From Mucilaginibacter sp. PAMB04168 (GTDB lineage: Bacteria; Bacteroidota; Bacteroidia; Sphingobacteriales; Sphingobacteriaceae), in assembly GCF_039634365.2 (NCBI RefSeq), contig NZ_CP155079.2:3162001-3226000 (forward strand): a DNA stretch of 64,000 bases, written 5' to 3'. The translations under genes were made by a program, and so were the position numbers. This document shows, in pieces, positions 8,045 to 17,422 of the stretch; within the stretch, counting starts at the first letter, position 1; each line of letters starts with the position of its first letter. A model generated the notes under the pieces. The model was not told the DNA's origin. It made no database searches and saw only the letters and a list, made by a program, of their open reading frames with translations.

Positions 8045-8722
8045 ATGAAAATTTTATTTGTAGTTACCTCACACGATGAATTGGGCAATACAGGCCACAA
8101 AACAGGTTTTTGGGTTGAAGAATTTGCCGCGCCATATTATAAGTTTACTGATGCAGGTTACGAGGTAGTAGTTGCCACACCTAAAGGCGGGCAGGCACCT
8201 ATTGACCCTAACAGCGAAGCACCCTCAGCACAAACCGATGCTACTAAACGCTATTATGATGATGCCAAAGTGCAGGATGTTATTGCCCACACCCACAAGC
8301 TTACTGATGTGAACGCGTCTGATTTTGATGCCGTTTTTTATCCAGGCGGCCACGGTCCGCTTTGGGATCTGGCTAACGACCCAAGATCAGCACAACTGAT
8401 TTTGGATTTTTACAATAGCGGCAAATTAGTAGGCGCGGTTTGCCATGCGCCGGGCGCGTTCAAGAACGTAAAGTTTGACAATGGCGAATCGTTTGTAAAA
8501 GGCAAAAAAGTAACCGGATTTTCAAACACAGAAGAAGCTGCGGTTAAATTAACCGATGTGGTGCCCTTTTTAGTTGAAACTGAACTGCAAAATTTAGGCG
8601 CTAACTATAGCAAGGTTGATGACTGGGGCATATATGTGGTTGAAGACGGTTTATTGATTACCGGGCAAAATCCGGCCTCGTCTGAAAGTGTTGCCGAAAA
8701 AATGATCACCCGTTTAAAATAA
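8045..8722 (+). CDS. DJ-1/PfpI family protein, Hsp31-like (type 1 glutamine amidotransferase-like)
   Basis: This 225-residue protein has the nucleophile elbow AVCHAPG with Cys133 followed by His134. It also has FYPGGHGPLWDLAND near residue 98 and the substrate-cap segment GFWVEEFAAPYYKF near residue 21. These are typical of Hsp31-like and glyoxalase III-like members of the family. Such proteins act as glyoxalases, deglycases or chaperones under carbonyl or oxidative stress. It lies 26 bases after the DoxX gene in the OhrR unit. Confidence 0.88.
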   Translation: MKILFVVTSHDELGNTGHKTGFWVEEFAAPYYKFTDAGYEVVVATPKGGQAPIDPNSEAPSAQTDATKRYYDDAKVQDVIAHTHKLTDVNASDFDAVFYPGGHGPLWDLANDPRSAQLILDFYNSGKLVGAVCHAPGAFKNVKFDNGESFVKGKKVTGFSNTEEAAVKLTDVVPFLVETELQNLGANYSKVDDWGIYVVEDGLLITGQNPASSESVAEKMITRLK

Positions 8723-8747
8723 TTATCAACTGTAAAAATTACAAAAA

Positions 8748-9170
8748 ATGAAAACGTTATATACCGCGGATGCAACCGCTACCGGAGGCCGTAATGGCCA
8801 TGTAAAAAGCAGTAACGGCGTATTAGACCTGGAGGTTAGAATGCCTAAAGCACTTGGCGGCGCCAATGATGACTATACTAATCCCGAACAATTGTTCGCT
8901 GCAGGTTATGCCGCCTGTTTTGATAGTGCATTGAATTTGGTGATCAAACAGGAGAAGGTTTCCACAGGTGGCACCACCGTAACCGCTAAAGTAAGTATAG
9001 GGCAAAATGATGCCGGAGGTTTCGGTTTAGCTGTTGAACTAGATGTAAACATTAAGGATATCGATCTGGACAAGGCGAATGAATTGGTAACCAAAGCACA
9101 TCAGGTGTGCCCATACTCAAATGCCACCCGTGGTAATATCGAGGTAAAATTAGCGGTTACCAATATTTAA
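8748..9170 (+). CDS. ohr: organic hydroperoxide resistance protein (Ohr subfamily of OsmC)
   Basis: This is a 140-residue OsmC-fold peroxidase. Peroxidatic Cys57 (GYAACFDSAL) and resolving Cys121 (HQVCPYSNATRGN) are at the expected spacing. Arg15 and Glu47 fit the conserved catalytic network. Ohr reduces fatty-acid and other organic hydroperoxides. Its partner regulator OhrR is encoded at the head of the same operon, which strengthens the call. Confidence 0.93.
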   Translation: MKTLYTADATATGGRNGHVKSSNGVLDLEVRMPKALGGANDDYTNPEQLFAAGYAACFDSALNLVIKQEKVSTGGTTVTAKVSIGQNDAGGFGLAVELDVNIKDIDLDKANELVTKAHQVCPYSNATRGNIEVKLAVTNI

Positions 9171-9227
9171 AAATCCAACAGCGGGCTTAAAATTACTTAG
9201 GCCCGTTGTTTATAAAATTGTTATCTA

Positions 9228-9860
9228 ATGTCATTAATAGAAGATTTAAAGTGGCGATATGCCACTAAGAAATACGATCCTAGTAAAAAAGTAAGCCAGG
9301 AAGATATAGACAAAATTGTAGAAGCCGCACGGTTGGCACCTACTTCTTCGGGCTTGCAGCAGTTTCGGGTGCTGGTAGTTTCAAGCCAGGAGATCAAGGA
9401 AAAACTTGCGCCAAGTTCGCTTAACCAAGAGGCAATGGTAGATTGTTCGCATGTGCTGGTTTTTGCTGCCTGGGATAGGTATACCGCTGAGCGTATAGAT
9501 ACTATTTACGATCGCATTACCGACGAAAGAGGGCTGCCGCGTGGAAGATTTAACAGCTATACAGATAAGATCAAAAATATTTATCTGAACGAAACTCCGG
9601 AGGAGAACTTTGTGCACACTGCCCGGCAGTCATACATCGGGTTTTCAATGGCCATTGCGCAAGCTGCCGAACTAAAGATTGACAGCACTCCTGCAGAAGG
9701 TTTTGACAATGCCCTGGTTGATGAATTGCTTGACCTTAAATCGTTAGGGTTAAAAAGTGTAACCTTATTATATTTAGGATACCGTGATGAAACGGATTGG
9801 TTAGCACCGATGAAAAAAGTACGCAATCCGGTTGAAGAATTTGTCATCGAGTACAAGTGA
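9228..9860 (+). CDS. NAD(P)H-dependent nitroreductase family oxidoreductase
   Basis: This 210-residue FMN-binding nitroreductase resembles NfsB/YfkO-type proteins. The N-terminal motif KWRYATKKYDP and the FMN-contacting RLAPTSSGLQQFR are visible. ESTPAEGFD-type text (here DSTPAEGFD) and a C-terminal LGYRDETD are also typical. It probably reduces quinones, nitro compounds or other electrophiles with NAD(P)H. It is the last gene of the OhrR-Ohr operon, 57 bases after ohr, and is followed by a hairpin terminator. Confidence 0.88.
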   Translation: MSLIEDLKWRYATKKYDPSKKVSQEDIDKIVEAARLAPTSSGLQQFRVLVVSSQEIKEKLAPSSLNQEAMVDCSHVLVFAAWDRYTAERIDTIYDRITDERGLPRGRFNSYTDKIKNIYLNETPEENFVHTARQSYIGFSMAIAQAAELKIDSTPAEGFDNALVDELLDLKSLGLKSVTLLYLGYRDETDWLAPMKKVRNPVEEFVIEYK

Positions 9861-9875
9861 TTTTTGCCTGTTATA

Positions 9876-9914
9876 AAGGATTGATTCTTTGATAGAAATC
9901 AAGAATCAATCCTT
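9876..9914. terminator. terminator hairpin of the OhrR operon
   Basis: A 14-base perfect stem, AAGGATTGATTCTT and its complement, surrounds an 11-base interior that can pair further through GAT and ATC. It lies 15 bases after the nitroreductase stop codon. Confidence 0.65.
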
Positions 9915-10194
9915 AATTGAAAGCCGGTTTATCTTTATAAACGATGATGATCTATCTTTAATAGCGTATTAAGACACAGGAGTTGAACGCCTTGCCCCTC
10001 TGCCCTTTGAATGAAGGCCAAGTTGCAGGAACCATTGGGCACGTGCTGGAAAATAATCTGCCTTGTGTTCTACATAAAGCGGTCCCGGTAAGCAGTTTTT
10101 GTATATTTCAGGTAACGTCCAACGTATTTATCTCTTAAGGCTTCAAATAGATTATTTGCTTTCACTATGCATTGTTGATATAGATCAACTGAAT
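9915..10194. other. intergenic region without recognised content
   Basis: This is the space between the convergent OhrR operon and the NmrA-like gene. Apart from the terminator just before it, I see no gene, repeat or regulatory signal. Confidence 0.4.
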
Positions 10195-11082
10195 TTAATT
10201 GCGTAAATACGCAGCTTTGAACTCTTCAGCAAACTTTTCCAGTTTGATCTGCCCGGTCACATTAGCACCGCTGGCAAAAAAGTCTCTGGTGATTATACCT
10301 GCCCTTACACCTTGTCCCATTTCAACAATTAGCCCCACTAGTTCCTCGGGTAATCCTCCGGCAAGCATGCCCTGTTTTAGTTGTTCATCAGGAATATTTG
10401 TCCAAACCATTTCAGGTTTTCCGATAGCCTGACCAAATACTCGTGCTATCTCTGCTCCCGTCGAAACATCACTTACCACGTACTTCACTTCAAAGCCGTT
10501 TCCTTTAGCTTGTAACTCATCCGCAAGGGCTGTCGAAAGATCCTCTGGATGTGTAAGGGCTAGCTGGTCGTCACCGTCATAATTGTTACCGAAGATGCCC
10601 TGGCTTTTGATCAAAGGTATATCTCTCAAAAAGTTAATGAAGAAAAATCCTGACCTCAAAATAGTTACATTTACGCCGTCTAAACCCTGTAATATCCTCT
10701 CTACACGGTGTACACCTTGTACCGGGCCGGTACCCTGAGCAGCGTCTGCGCCAACGCTGCTCAGCATAACCACGCGCGTTACGCCTGCCGCTTTAATAGC
10801 ATTTGCATAAGCCTGCCCCGCTTTAGCTATGTTCTCTATCATGTTACCCGGCCCCATTGATGGCGGCATCATGGTATATACGGCGTCTGCACCTTTAAAG
10901 GCCTCAGTCAAAAATAGTTCATCGCTTATAGAGCCGACCGCAGCCTTTGCCCCCAAAGCCTCAATTTCGCTTGTACGATCATCTTTGGTGCTGATCACGG
11001 TTACTTCGTGTCCGGCTGCGATCAGCTTTCTTACTAATGGTTGAGCTACATTTCCTAATGACCCTGTGGTTGTAATTTTCAT
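10195..11082 (-). CDS. NmrA-like NAD(P)-binding protein (atypical SDR)
   Basis: This 295-residue protein starts with a Rossmann motif in the form TGSLGNVAQPLV. It continues as NmrA/azoreductase-type atypical SDRs do, with ADAVYTMMPPS and VVMLSSVGAD. The classical YxxxK active site is absent, so it may be a reductase of the QOR2 type or a redox sensor. It lies 27 bases downstream of the Old Yellow Enzyme gene, in the same unit. Confidence 0.85.
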   Translation of the reverse strand: MKITTTGSLGNVAQPLVRKLIAAGHEVTVISTKDDRTSEIEALGAKAAVGSISDELFLTEAFKGADAVYTMMPPSMGPGNMIENIAKAGQAYANAIKAAGVTRVVMLSSVGADAAQGTGPVQGVHRVERILQGLDGVNVTILRSGFFFINFLRDIPLIKSQGIFGNNYDGDDQLALTHPEDLSTALADELQAKGNGFEVKYVVSDVSTGAEIARVFGQAIGKPEMVWTNIPDEQLKQGMLAGGLPEELVGLIVEMGQGVRAGIITRDFFASGANVTGQIKLEKFAEEFKAAYLRN

Positions 11083-11109
11083 TTTTTATGTTTTATTAGT
11101 AGTTGATAA

Positions 11110-12174
11110 TTAATTTAATTCGGGATAATCCGTGTAGCCTTCTTCGCCGGGAGTATAAAGTGTATTATAATCCGGCTCATTTAGGGGGGCGTTTTTCTCG
11201 ATCCTCCTCATAAAATCAGGATTGGCCAAAAAGCTTCTGCCAAAAGCGACCAGATCTGCTGATTCTTCCTGTAATTTGGCTTCAGCAGTTTCTGCCGTAA
11301 ATCCATTGCAATAGATAATAGTATTGGCGAAGGACTTACGGATATCCTGATGTGTTTTTTCCGGAATGCCTGGATTATTTGAAATGTGCAGGTATGCGAT
11401 GCCCAACTGGTTTACTTTCCGGGCTAGGTGAACGTAAGTTTCATGTACTTCGGCTTCTTCATAGGCAGGCATATCGTTGGATGTTAAAAACGGTGATATG
11501 CGCAGCCCGACCTTATCTGCTCCAATAGAAGCTACTATTTTTTGTACAATCTCCAATGTAAGGCGGCTGCGGTTCTCTGTGGATCCGCTATAATTATCCG
11601 TCCGGTTATTGATGTGCGGATTTAAAGATTGCTCCAATAGATAGCCATGCGCGCCGTGTAATTCCACACCATCAAAACCTGCCGCTATGGCATTTTCAGC
11701 TGCTTTCACATGGTCGTTTATTATACGGCCAATACCTTCTTTATCCAGGGCTGTTGGGGCGGAGTACTCCAACATACCGGTATCGGTATAAATTTCGCCT
11801 GTTGCTTTAACCGTTGACAAACCCACCACATGATGTCCCTCTGGCAAATTAGAGCTATGAGCTATTCTGCCGGTATGCATCAGTTGCAAAAATATTTTAG
11901 AACCGCCTTCGTGCACGGCTTCGGTCACCAGTTTCCAACCTTCCACCTGGGCATCGTTAAAAATTCCCGGAATGCGGGGATAGCCTAAACCCTCGGGGCT
12001 GGGTGATGTACCTTCAGTAACTATAAGTCCGGCACCAGACCGCTGCTTATAGTAAGTAGCCATTAATTGATTGGGAATGTTATTGATGGCACGGCTACGG
12101 GTCATGGGTGCCATCACCACATGGTTCTTTAATTGTAAGGCGCCTTTGTTATAAGGCTTGAATAACTTTTTCAT
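11110..12174 (-). CDS. Old Yellow Enzyme family alkene reductase
   Basis: This 354-residue NADH:flavin oxidoreductase has the TIM-barrel landmarks of the family. The N-terminal VVMAPMTRSRA, the substrate-binding pair in VELHGAHGYLLEQ (HxxH), and DNYSGSTENRSRL are present, with FGRSFLANPDF near the end. NemA-like members reduce N-ethylmaleimide, nitro-esters and alpha,beta-unsaturated carbonyls with FMN. It lies between an upstream AraC regulator (79-base gap) and an NmrA-like gene (27-base gap). An electrophile-detoxification unit is the best guess. Confidence 0.92.
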   Translation of the reverse strand: MKKLFKPYNKGALQLKNHVVMAPMTRSRAINNIPNQLMATYYKQRSGAGLIVTEGTSPSPEGLGYPRIPGIFNDAQVEGWKLVTEAVHEGGSKIFLQLMHTGRIAHSSNLPEGHHVVGLSTVKATGEIYTDTGMLEYSAPTALDKEGIGRIINDHVKAAENAIAAGFDGVELHGAHGYLLEQSLNPHINNRTDNYSGSTENRSRLTLEIVQKIVASIGADKVGLRISPFLTSNDMPAYEEAEVHETYVHLARKVNQLGIAYLHISNNPGIPEKTHQDIRKSFANTIIYCNGFTAETAEAKLQEESADLVAFGRSFLANPDFMRRIEKNAPLNEPDYNTLYTPGEEGYTDYPELN

Positions 12175-12253
12175 TTTGCAGTGTGTTTGTTTACACTACA
12201 AAGTTGCCGCTAACTGCCGCCTCATAATAGCAGCAGAAGACATAAAAACAGTC

Positions 12254-13237
12254 CTATCCGGTAGAACCGTATCTTTTCGGCTTTAGGCCGTAATACCTTT
12301 CAAACAAGCGGCTGAAATGACTGAGATTGGTAAAACCTAACTCGTAACCAACTTCGGCAACCGAGCGCTTGCCCTGTTTAAGCAAGAAAGCCGCTTCCTC
12401 CATGCGCGCCTGTTGAAAATAATTATAGATGGTATCGCCAAAGGCCTGTTTAAAGAGCTGTTTTAGCTTAGTTTCACTCATGGCGGCGATCCCGGCTAGT
12501 TCAGACAGTACAGGTGGCGTGCTTAGGTCACTTAACACCTCATTTCGGATATGCAGCAACCTGGCAGCATCGGCGCTGTTGATGTTCTTGTGCGGTATGC
12601 TTTCGCGTTTTGATAATCTTTCAAATAACAGGTAGAGCAGCTCCTGCACCTTAACGTGCATATAAAATTGGCTTAAACTATTACTTATATCCACTGCACC
12701 TAAATTCTTTTGTAGCAGGCGGATCTCTGCCGTCATCTTTTCCAGGAAAAGAAACGAATTTCCACTGCCTGTAATGGTTTCAATAGTAGTGTTCTGCTCC
12801 TTTAAGGCGAGCAGGCTTTTCAAGTATGCCGGAGAAACAGCAATGACCATGTAATGGATCATATAACCTGCCGGAAAGCGAATGGTAGAATTCAGATCGT
12901 TGGAGGTGACCTGAATCGCCGATTCGTCCCGCTCGGAGAACTGAATATGTGGATCGGTACCATAACTGATACCCAGCGGTTGTTCGTTACTATAAAAGAA
13001 AATTGTGATCAATTCATTTCCCTGACCCGAAGCATTGCGCTTGATGATCAGGTCCTCTTTCAGCACATAATGGTGCTGGGTGATTTTAAATTCTGGCCCA
13101 AACGAAAGTTTGCGGATAGATCCATCCCCTAATTGTGCAGGAATAAGCATCAGGTCATTCTCTACTGTTGCGCCGATGTGCCGCGCGAAGTAGATCATGA
13201 AGTCGAAATCCGGTGTAGCGTTAAAGCTGAAGATCAA
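12254..13237 (-). CDS. AraC family transcriptional regulator
   Basis: This 327-residue protein has two C-terminal HTH motifs from about residue 225. The end reads LGFTNLSHFSRLFERYYGLK, then PKRY. It is related to the AraC protein at 3525, with similar layout and an equivalent IRNEVLSDLSTPP hinge. It lies directly upstream of the Old Yellow Enzyme gene on the same strand, which suggests local control. Confidence 0.9.
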   Translation of the reverse strand: MIFSFNATPDFDFMIYFARHIGATVENDLMLIPAQLGDGSIRKLSFGPEFKITQHHYVLKEDLIIKRNASGQGNELITIFFYSNEQPLGISYGTDPHIQFSERDESAIQVTSNDLNSTIRFPAGYMIHYMVIAVSPAYLKSLLALKEQNTTIETITGSGNSFLFLEKMTAEIRLLQKNLGAVDISNSLSQFYMHVKVQELLYLLFERLSKRESIPHKNINSADAARLLHIRNEVLSDLSTPPVLSELAGIAAMSETKLKQLFKQAFGDTIYNYFQQARMEEAAFLLKQGKRSVAEVGYELGFTNLSHFSRLFERYYGLKPKRYGSTG

Positions 13238-13788
13238 TGTGCGTATGGTTTGCCTTTAAAAATACAAAGATAATAGCTAATGCAAGTGTGAATATTAAGG
13301 TTACGTTATGACAAGGAAAGATATGTTCCGTAAAAATGTTGTGGTTAAGTACGGTCGCCGGCAGATTTTGTTGATGAAAACGGATAGTTCATTATCGATA
13401 ATAAAGATGATGTTTCCGACGCTATCTTTTTGTTACAAGGAAGATTATAGACCTGATACAGCAGAAACTATTATTGTACATGCCGGTTGAACGATGAACA
13501 AACGTCTTGAACACAGCCATGATACAGTATTGCTTTTACTGATATTGAAGTACAATTGCAAGCAACGAGCAGGTCGATCGAAGTCAGCAAATATTGAATG
13601 GCTTAATATCACAGACCCGCAGGTAAAAGCTCAATAACCATTTACGGATTAAAACCTGATGGGAAATTTTGGAGACTTACGCCATAAAATATTTCAGCGG
13701 ATCTAAAGGAAAGCCATTCAAGGCTGTCTACTAATTTCTCAAAGTGAATTTTCTGCTAAGAGTTCATATTTCATTTCCGTGCAAAGCG
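13238..13788. other. 551-base region, possible gene remnants
   Basis: On the minus strand TATCTTTG at 13265-13272 matches TAnnTTTG and may serve the AraC gene ending at 13237. A short frame at 13308-13490 has no recognisable family. The segment 13490-13720 reads like broken coding sequence, with short frames and many stops, but I cannot name a parent gene. No repeat or RNA was recognised. Confidence 0.35.
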
Positions 13789-14511
13789 TTAATTTTTATC
13801 CAGTTCAACCCTCTCCCTAAATTTAGCAACCTGTCTTCGTGACACCTCAGCTGTGGCCCCATCGCTGAGTGTCACCTTAAGCCGGTTGCCAAAGGTCCGG
13901 CCCACTTTCAAGATATGCTTCAGGTTGATGATTTGCTGACGGTTTATCCGCATGAATTGTTTCGGATCAAGGGTATCTTCGAGTTGCTGGAGCGACCGCA
14001 GCATAAGCGGGTTTTGATCATCGAAGAAAACCTGGACATAGTTTCCTTTTGATTCAAACAAACGTACATTACCTAGTGGCACCAGCCAGGTTTTGTGCTG
14101 ATCCTTAATAAAGATGCGGTGCTGTAAGTCATCCCCTGCCGGAGAAGTGGTGTTGACGCCAAAATGCGTGCACGCTTTCCGTATAGCCCTTGCCAGTCGC
14201 TCCGGAACAATGGGCTTTAACAAATAATCAATAGCATGGTAATCATAAGACTGAAAAGCATAGTGCTCGAACGCAGTAGTGAAGATCACCGCCGGTAAAT
14301 GTTCAAGCCTTTCGAGGATTTCGAAGCCGCTTGCGCCCGGCAGATGGATATCGAGAAAAACCAGGTCTGGCTTCACCAGCCGGATCAACTCTAAAGCTTT
14401 GTCGGCCGAATCAGCTTCCCCAACCAACAGGACATCATTATGCGCCCGCAGCAATTCTTTGATCTCTATACGGGCTAACCTTGAATCTTCTACAATGACT
14501 GCTTTAATCAT
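13789..14511 (-). CDS. LytTR family response regulator
   Basis: This 240-residue two-domain regulator has a receiver domain with acidic pocket VEDS, phospho-acceptor Asp54 (FLDIHLPG) and Lys99 (LLKP). It is followed by a LytTR DNA-binding domain from about residue 130, with VRLFESKGNYVQVFF, MRINRQQIIN and the ending SRRQVAKFRERVE. Its start overlaps the histidine kinase stop by 4 bases (ATGA), so the two are translationally coupled and form a pair. Confidence 0.93.
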   Translation of the reverse strand: MIKAVIVEDSRLARIEIKELLRAHNDVLLVGEADSADKALELIRLVKPDLVFLDIHLPGASGFEILERLEHLPAVIFTTAFEHYAFQSYDYHAIDYLLKPIVPERLARAIRKACTHFGVNTTSPAGDDLQHRIFIKDQHKTWLVPLGNVRLFESKGNYVQVFFDDQNPLMLRSLQQLEDTLDPKQFMRINRQQIINLKHILKVGRTFGNRLKVTLSDGATAEVSRRQVAKFRERVELDKN

Positions 14512-15545
14512 TTTTGAATTTTTATAGTGACCACAACATTAGGTGGCAGCTCTTCAATGTGCAATGTTGCATTTTCTGCGTAGAGCAGCCGAAGCCGTTC
14601 TTTTATATTCTGCAAACCGATACCGAGATTTTCTTCCAACCGGTTTCTTTCGATCAGGGTACCCGTGTTTTTTATAACCAGTATAAGCTCATCATTTTCA
14701 TGGCGAACATCAATCAGGATGTGGCCTCCCCTGCTTTGCAAAGCAATGCCATGTTTGATAGCGTTTTCAACTAATAATTGCAATATCATGGGAGGGATTG
14801 ACTCTCCCAGGCAATCTTCATCTACTTGAATTTCATAGGTTAACCTTTCTTCGTACTGTATTTTAATCAGTTCAAGATACTGGGTAAGTATATTTACTTC
14901 TTCGGTTAAACTTATCTCCCGGCCGTCTGTGTGCTGAAGAGCATGTCTGAAAATCTCCGAAAACCGGGTGAGGGTTTGCCTGGCTAGGTGCGGATCTTCA
15001 AGGATCAGGGCCCGTATGTTGTTCAGCGCATTAAACAAAAAATGGGGATTAATCTGCGCCCTTAACGTTCCAAGCTGCGCTTGCCGCACTTCAGCCTCCA
15101 GTTGCCACTTCTCCACTTCCGTTGAATGATAACGCCTGATGAGGTAATAACCGAGATAAACCGAATCCCAGGCCAACATGATGCCCATCAGCGGAACAAT
15201 CTGAAACAAGATCGGTGCTATGGCAATTGTCCTTTGCCCAAGGAAAGCCAGCATCATCAGGATGAGAATGAAGAGCCACCCTAATGCCTGCACAAAAGCC
15301 GATGCAAATAAAAAAGCAATCAGCTTGGGAGCATCTATCTCGAGGTTTGCTTTGCGTTTTTTAAAATATACACGGTAAAGGCTGGTTACCAGGAAACCGC
15401 CGGCACACATGCCAGCTAGGTTCAGATACAAATTTAAGTTACTGAACGACCCGCTGGAATACTGGACGAGCCAGTTTAAAAAACCTACGAGTAACCAGGA
15501 GGTAATTTGAACCGGCCAGAACCAGGATCGTTTGTGTTTGATCAT
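14508..15545 (-). CDS. LytS/YpdA-type sensor histidine kinase
   Basis: This 345-residue membrane kinase has about four N-terminal helices (residues 12-30, 40-60, 74-100, 107-136) and little extracellular material. The His_kinase domain has phospho-acceptor His168 in QINPHFLFNALNNI. The ATPase N-box is LVENAIKHGIA near 260, and GIGLQNIKERL follows. It overlaps the upstream secreted hydrolase gene and the downstream LytTR gene by 4 bases each. Confidence 0.93.
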   Translation of the reverse strand: MIKHKRSWFWPVQITSWLLVGFLNWLVQYSSGSFSNLNLYLNLAGMCAGGFLVTSLYRVYFKKRKANLEIDAPKLIAFLFASAFVQALGWLFILILMMLAFLGQRTIAIAPILFQIVPLMGIMLAWDSVYLGYYLIRRYHSTEVEKWQLEAEVRQAQLGTLRAQINPHFLFNALNNIRALILEDPHLARQTLTRFSEIFRHALQHTDGREISLTEEVNILTQYLELIKIQYEERLTYEIQVDEDCLGESIPPMILQLLVENAIKHGIALQSRGGHILIDVRHENDELILVIKNTGTLIERNRLEENLGIGLQNIKERLRLLYAENATLHIEELPPNVVVTIKIQK

Positions 15546-16957
15546 TTCACTTGATTTATCCAGTCGCTCGCCTTGGTCAATGCAGACAGGTTAACTGTTT
15601 CATCGATCTGAGCATATTCGCTTCCGGCACCGGTGGTAGCCTGCTGCAAAAGATGATTTAAGCCGGCTAAAGGTACTATTTCAAAGTGTTTGTTCCCACC
15701 TTTTGTCAGCGCAGCTTTAATGCCGGCGAGATTTGCAGCACTTTGCACCTGCATATCCAGTGTCCCGTTGAGCGCCAGTACCGGGCAACGCAGTTTTTCC
15801 AGGTTGCTGGCTGGGCGGTAGGATATAAAATAGCGGAACCACGGCGCATATAGCTGGCTAGCTGTTCTTTTTACAATTTCTTCTATGCTTTGGCCACCAA
15901 GCGCATCTTTGGGTGTGGCCCGTAATTGTTGGTAGATCACCGTGTCCATTTTAATTTTGAACGCAGCATCAGGAAGATTCTTATATCGGTTCATCGCCGC
16001 AAATAATTTTGTATTGCTGGATATTGATTGTTTAATGACATTGTCGGGAGCGCTTGATAAGCGCATCTGGTCCTTGCTTTGTTGCACCATGAGCTCAGTG
16101 ATGGGTACACCCGGCGCTGCCAGTAAAACCACAAATTTTACCACCGGATTGCGCGCTGCAACCATGGGCGCAATCATCCCCCCCTCGCTATGCCCCATTA
16201 AACCTATAGCGGTGCCTTTAAGGTCGGGCCTGGACTGCAAATAGGCAATGGCCGCTTCAACATCATCCGCAAAATCCGCGCTGGTAGCTAAATTAAACCT
16301 GCCGGTTGATTTCCCAATGCCCCTGTCATCGTATCGCAATACCGCGATACCTTTCCTGGTCAGCCAATCGCTCCAAACCAGGAAGGGACGATGATTAAAC
16401 TGTGCTACTTCCTCATTGCGGTCCTGCGGACCGGAGCCACTGATGAGGATCACTACCTTTTTGGGCTTAGCGCCCGGGGGCAGGGTCAACGTTCCGGCTA
16501 GAACGTTTCCGGCTTTTTGATTTTTAAAAGTAACTTCTTCCTGGCGGTAAGGAAATAATTCAGGGTCCTGCGGACGCCTGGCAGGTGCGGCCTTATTGTC
16601 GACAGGCTTGCTTGTTGTTAATTCCAACGGAAAGCTTGATGCCCCTTGTGTGAAAGTGCCGGTTATCTTATTGCTATCTGCCTTAAACCGGCCGGTGTAA
16701 CTCATTGCAAACTTAAGAGCTTCAATGGTGAGTTGGTTTTCAATTAGTGATGTTTTGTCGGTAGCTATCCCAGACGCTCCCTGATCTGGGCTATCCATTG
16801 TGGTTGAAAACCCGCCACCATTCTGCTTAATATGAAAGACCACATGAAGCGGCGAACCAGGTATTTTTAACGTACCGTACCAGGTGCCGGTAATGGTTTG
16901 CGCATGTGTAAACATTGCACCGAAAATTACGAGGCAGGTTGATAGTATTTTTTTCAT
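15542..16957 (-). CDS. secreted alpha/beta hydrolase
   Basis: This 471-residue protein has a signal peptide ending near FTHAQ (residue 20). An N-terminal beta-rich domain of about 115 residues is followed by the hydrolase. LISGSGPQDRNEE is a typical oxyanion region, then RYDDRGIGKSTG and the nucleophile GHSEGG (Ser257). LNGTLDMQV and LAGLNHLLQ probably carry the acid and His. Similar proteins are annotated as alpha/beta hydrolases or S9-like peptidases. It is the first gene of an operon with LytS and LytTR genes, and the ATGA overlap is unusual for an exported enzyme and sensor. Confidence 0.88.
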   Translation of the reverse strand: MKKILSTCLVIFGAMFTHAQTITGTWYGTLKIPGSPLHVVFHIKQNGGGFSTTMDSPDQGASGIATDKTSLIENQLTIEALKFAMSYTGRFKADSNKITGTFTQGASSFPLELTTSKPVDNKAAPARRPQDPELFPYRQEEVTFKNQKAGNVLAGTLTLPPGAKPKKVVILISGSGPQDRNEEVAQFNHRPFLVWSDWLTRKGIAVLRYDDRGIGKSTGRFNLATSADFADDVEAAIAYLQSRPDLKGTAIGLMGHSEGGMIAPMVAARNPVVKFVVLLAAPGVPITELMVQQSKDQMRLSSAPDNVIKQSISSNTKLFAAMNRYKNLPDAAFKIKMDTVIYQQLRATPKDALGGQSIEEIVKRTASQLYAPWFRYFISYRPASNLEKLRCPVLALNGTLDMQVQSAANLAGIKAALTKGGNKHFEIVPLAGLNHLLQQATTGAGSEYAQIDETVNLSALTKASDWINQVK

Positions 16958-17390
16958 TTATTTTAATATTTGAGCCAAATATGCTCGAATCGGGCGTCAC
17001 CTGTTAGGGAATTATGTTGAACGGTCCGATAAAATGATGAGTGGTCGTATTTTTTAGGACAATATGTAATGGCAAGCCTGAATCTAGCTAGTTAAGCGCA
17101 TGAGTACCGCTTCCATCCCAAACTGATCAATAGGTTTTGTTTGATAATCGGCCGTGTACTACGACCTATGCAACAGCAAAAGGCAAATTTTCTAAATTGT
17201 AGCTCATGAGCACGGTCATGTAGACACATAATATGATCGCTAAATATTTCATTGACGGGGTAAAGGAATAGAATACTTTTTTGATTGATGATTGCACTTT
17301 CTCTATTAAATTTCCGTAGTACTTAGTCATTTGACGCTCTCAACAAAGTAAATTGACCGTCTAAACAAAATCCGCCTTTTCCGATCCGCC
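16958..17390. other. intergenic region between divergent hydrolase operon and SDR
   Basis: No gene recognised. The region is divergent, so it should carry promoters for both sides. The only good match is the TACATTTG that follows at 17391. Confidence 0.35.
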
Positions 17391-17398
17391 TACATTTG
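17391..17398 (+). promoter_or_regulatory. -7 element of the SDR-AraC unit (TACATTTG)
   Basis: TACATTTG fits TAnnTTTG and lies 24 bases before the SDR ATG at 17423. It supports that start over a possible TTG start at 17396, which would lie inside the promoter element. Confidence 0.55.
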
Positions 17399-17422
17399 TT
17401 CCATACATTTAATCATAATAAA

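Noticed and set aside
12180..12206. AGTGT/ACACT repeat and CAACTTTG before the Old Yellow Enzyme gene
   Set aside because: Short arms and a one-base mismatch to TAnnTTTG; too weak to list as an operator or promoter.
13308..13490. A 60-residue frame on the plus strand
   Set aside because: No family resemblance, no ribosome or promoter support and low complexity; kept only as part of a non-coding region.
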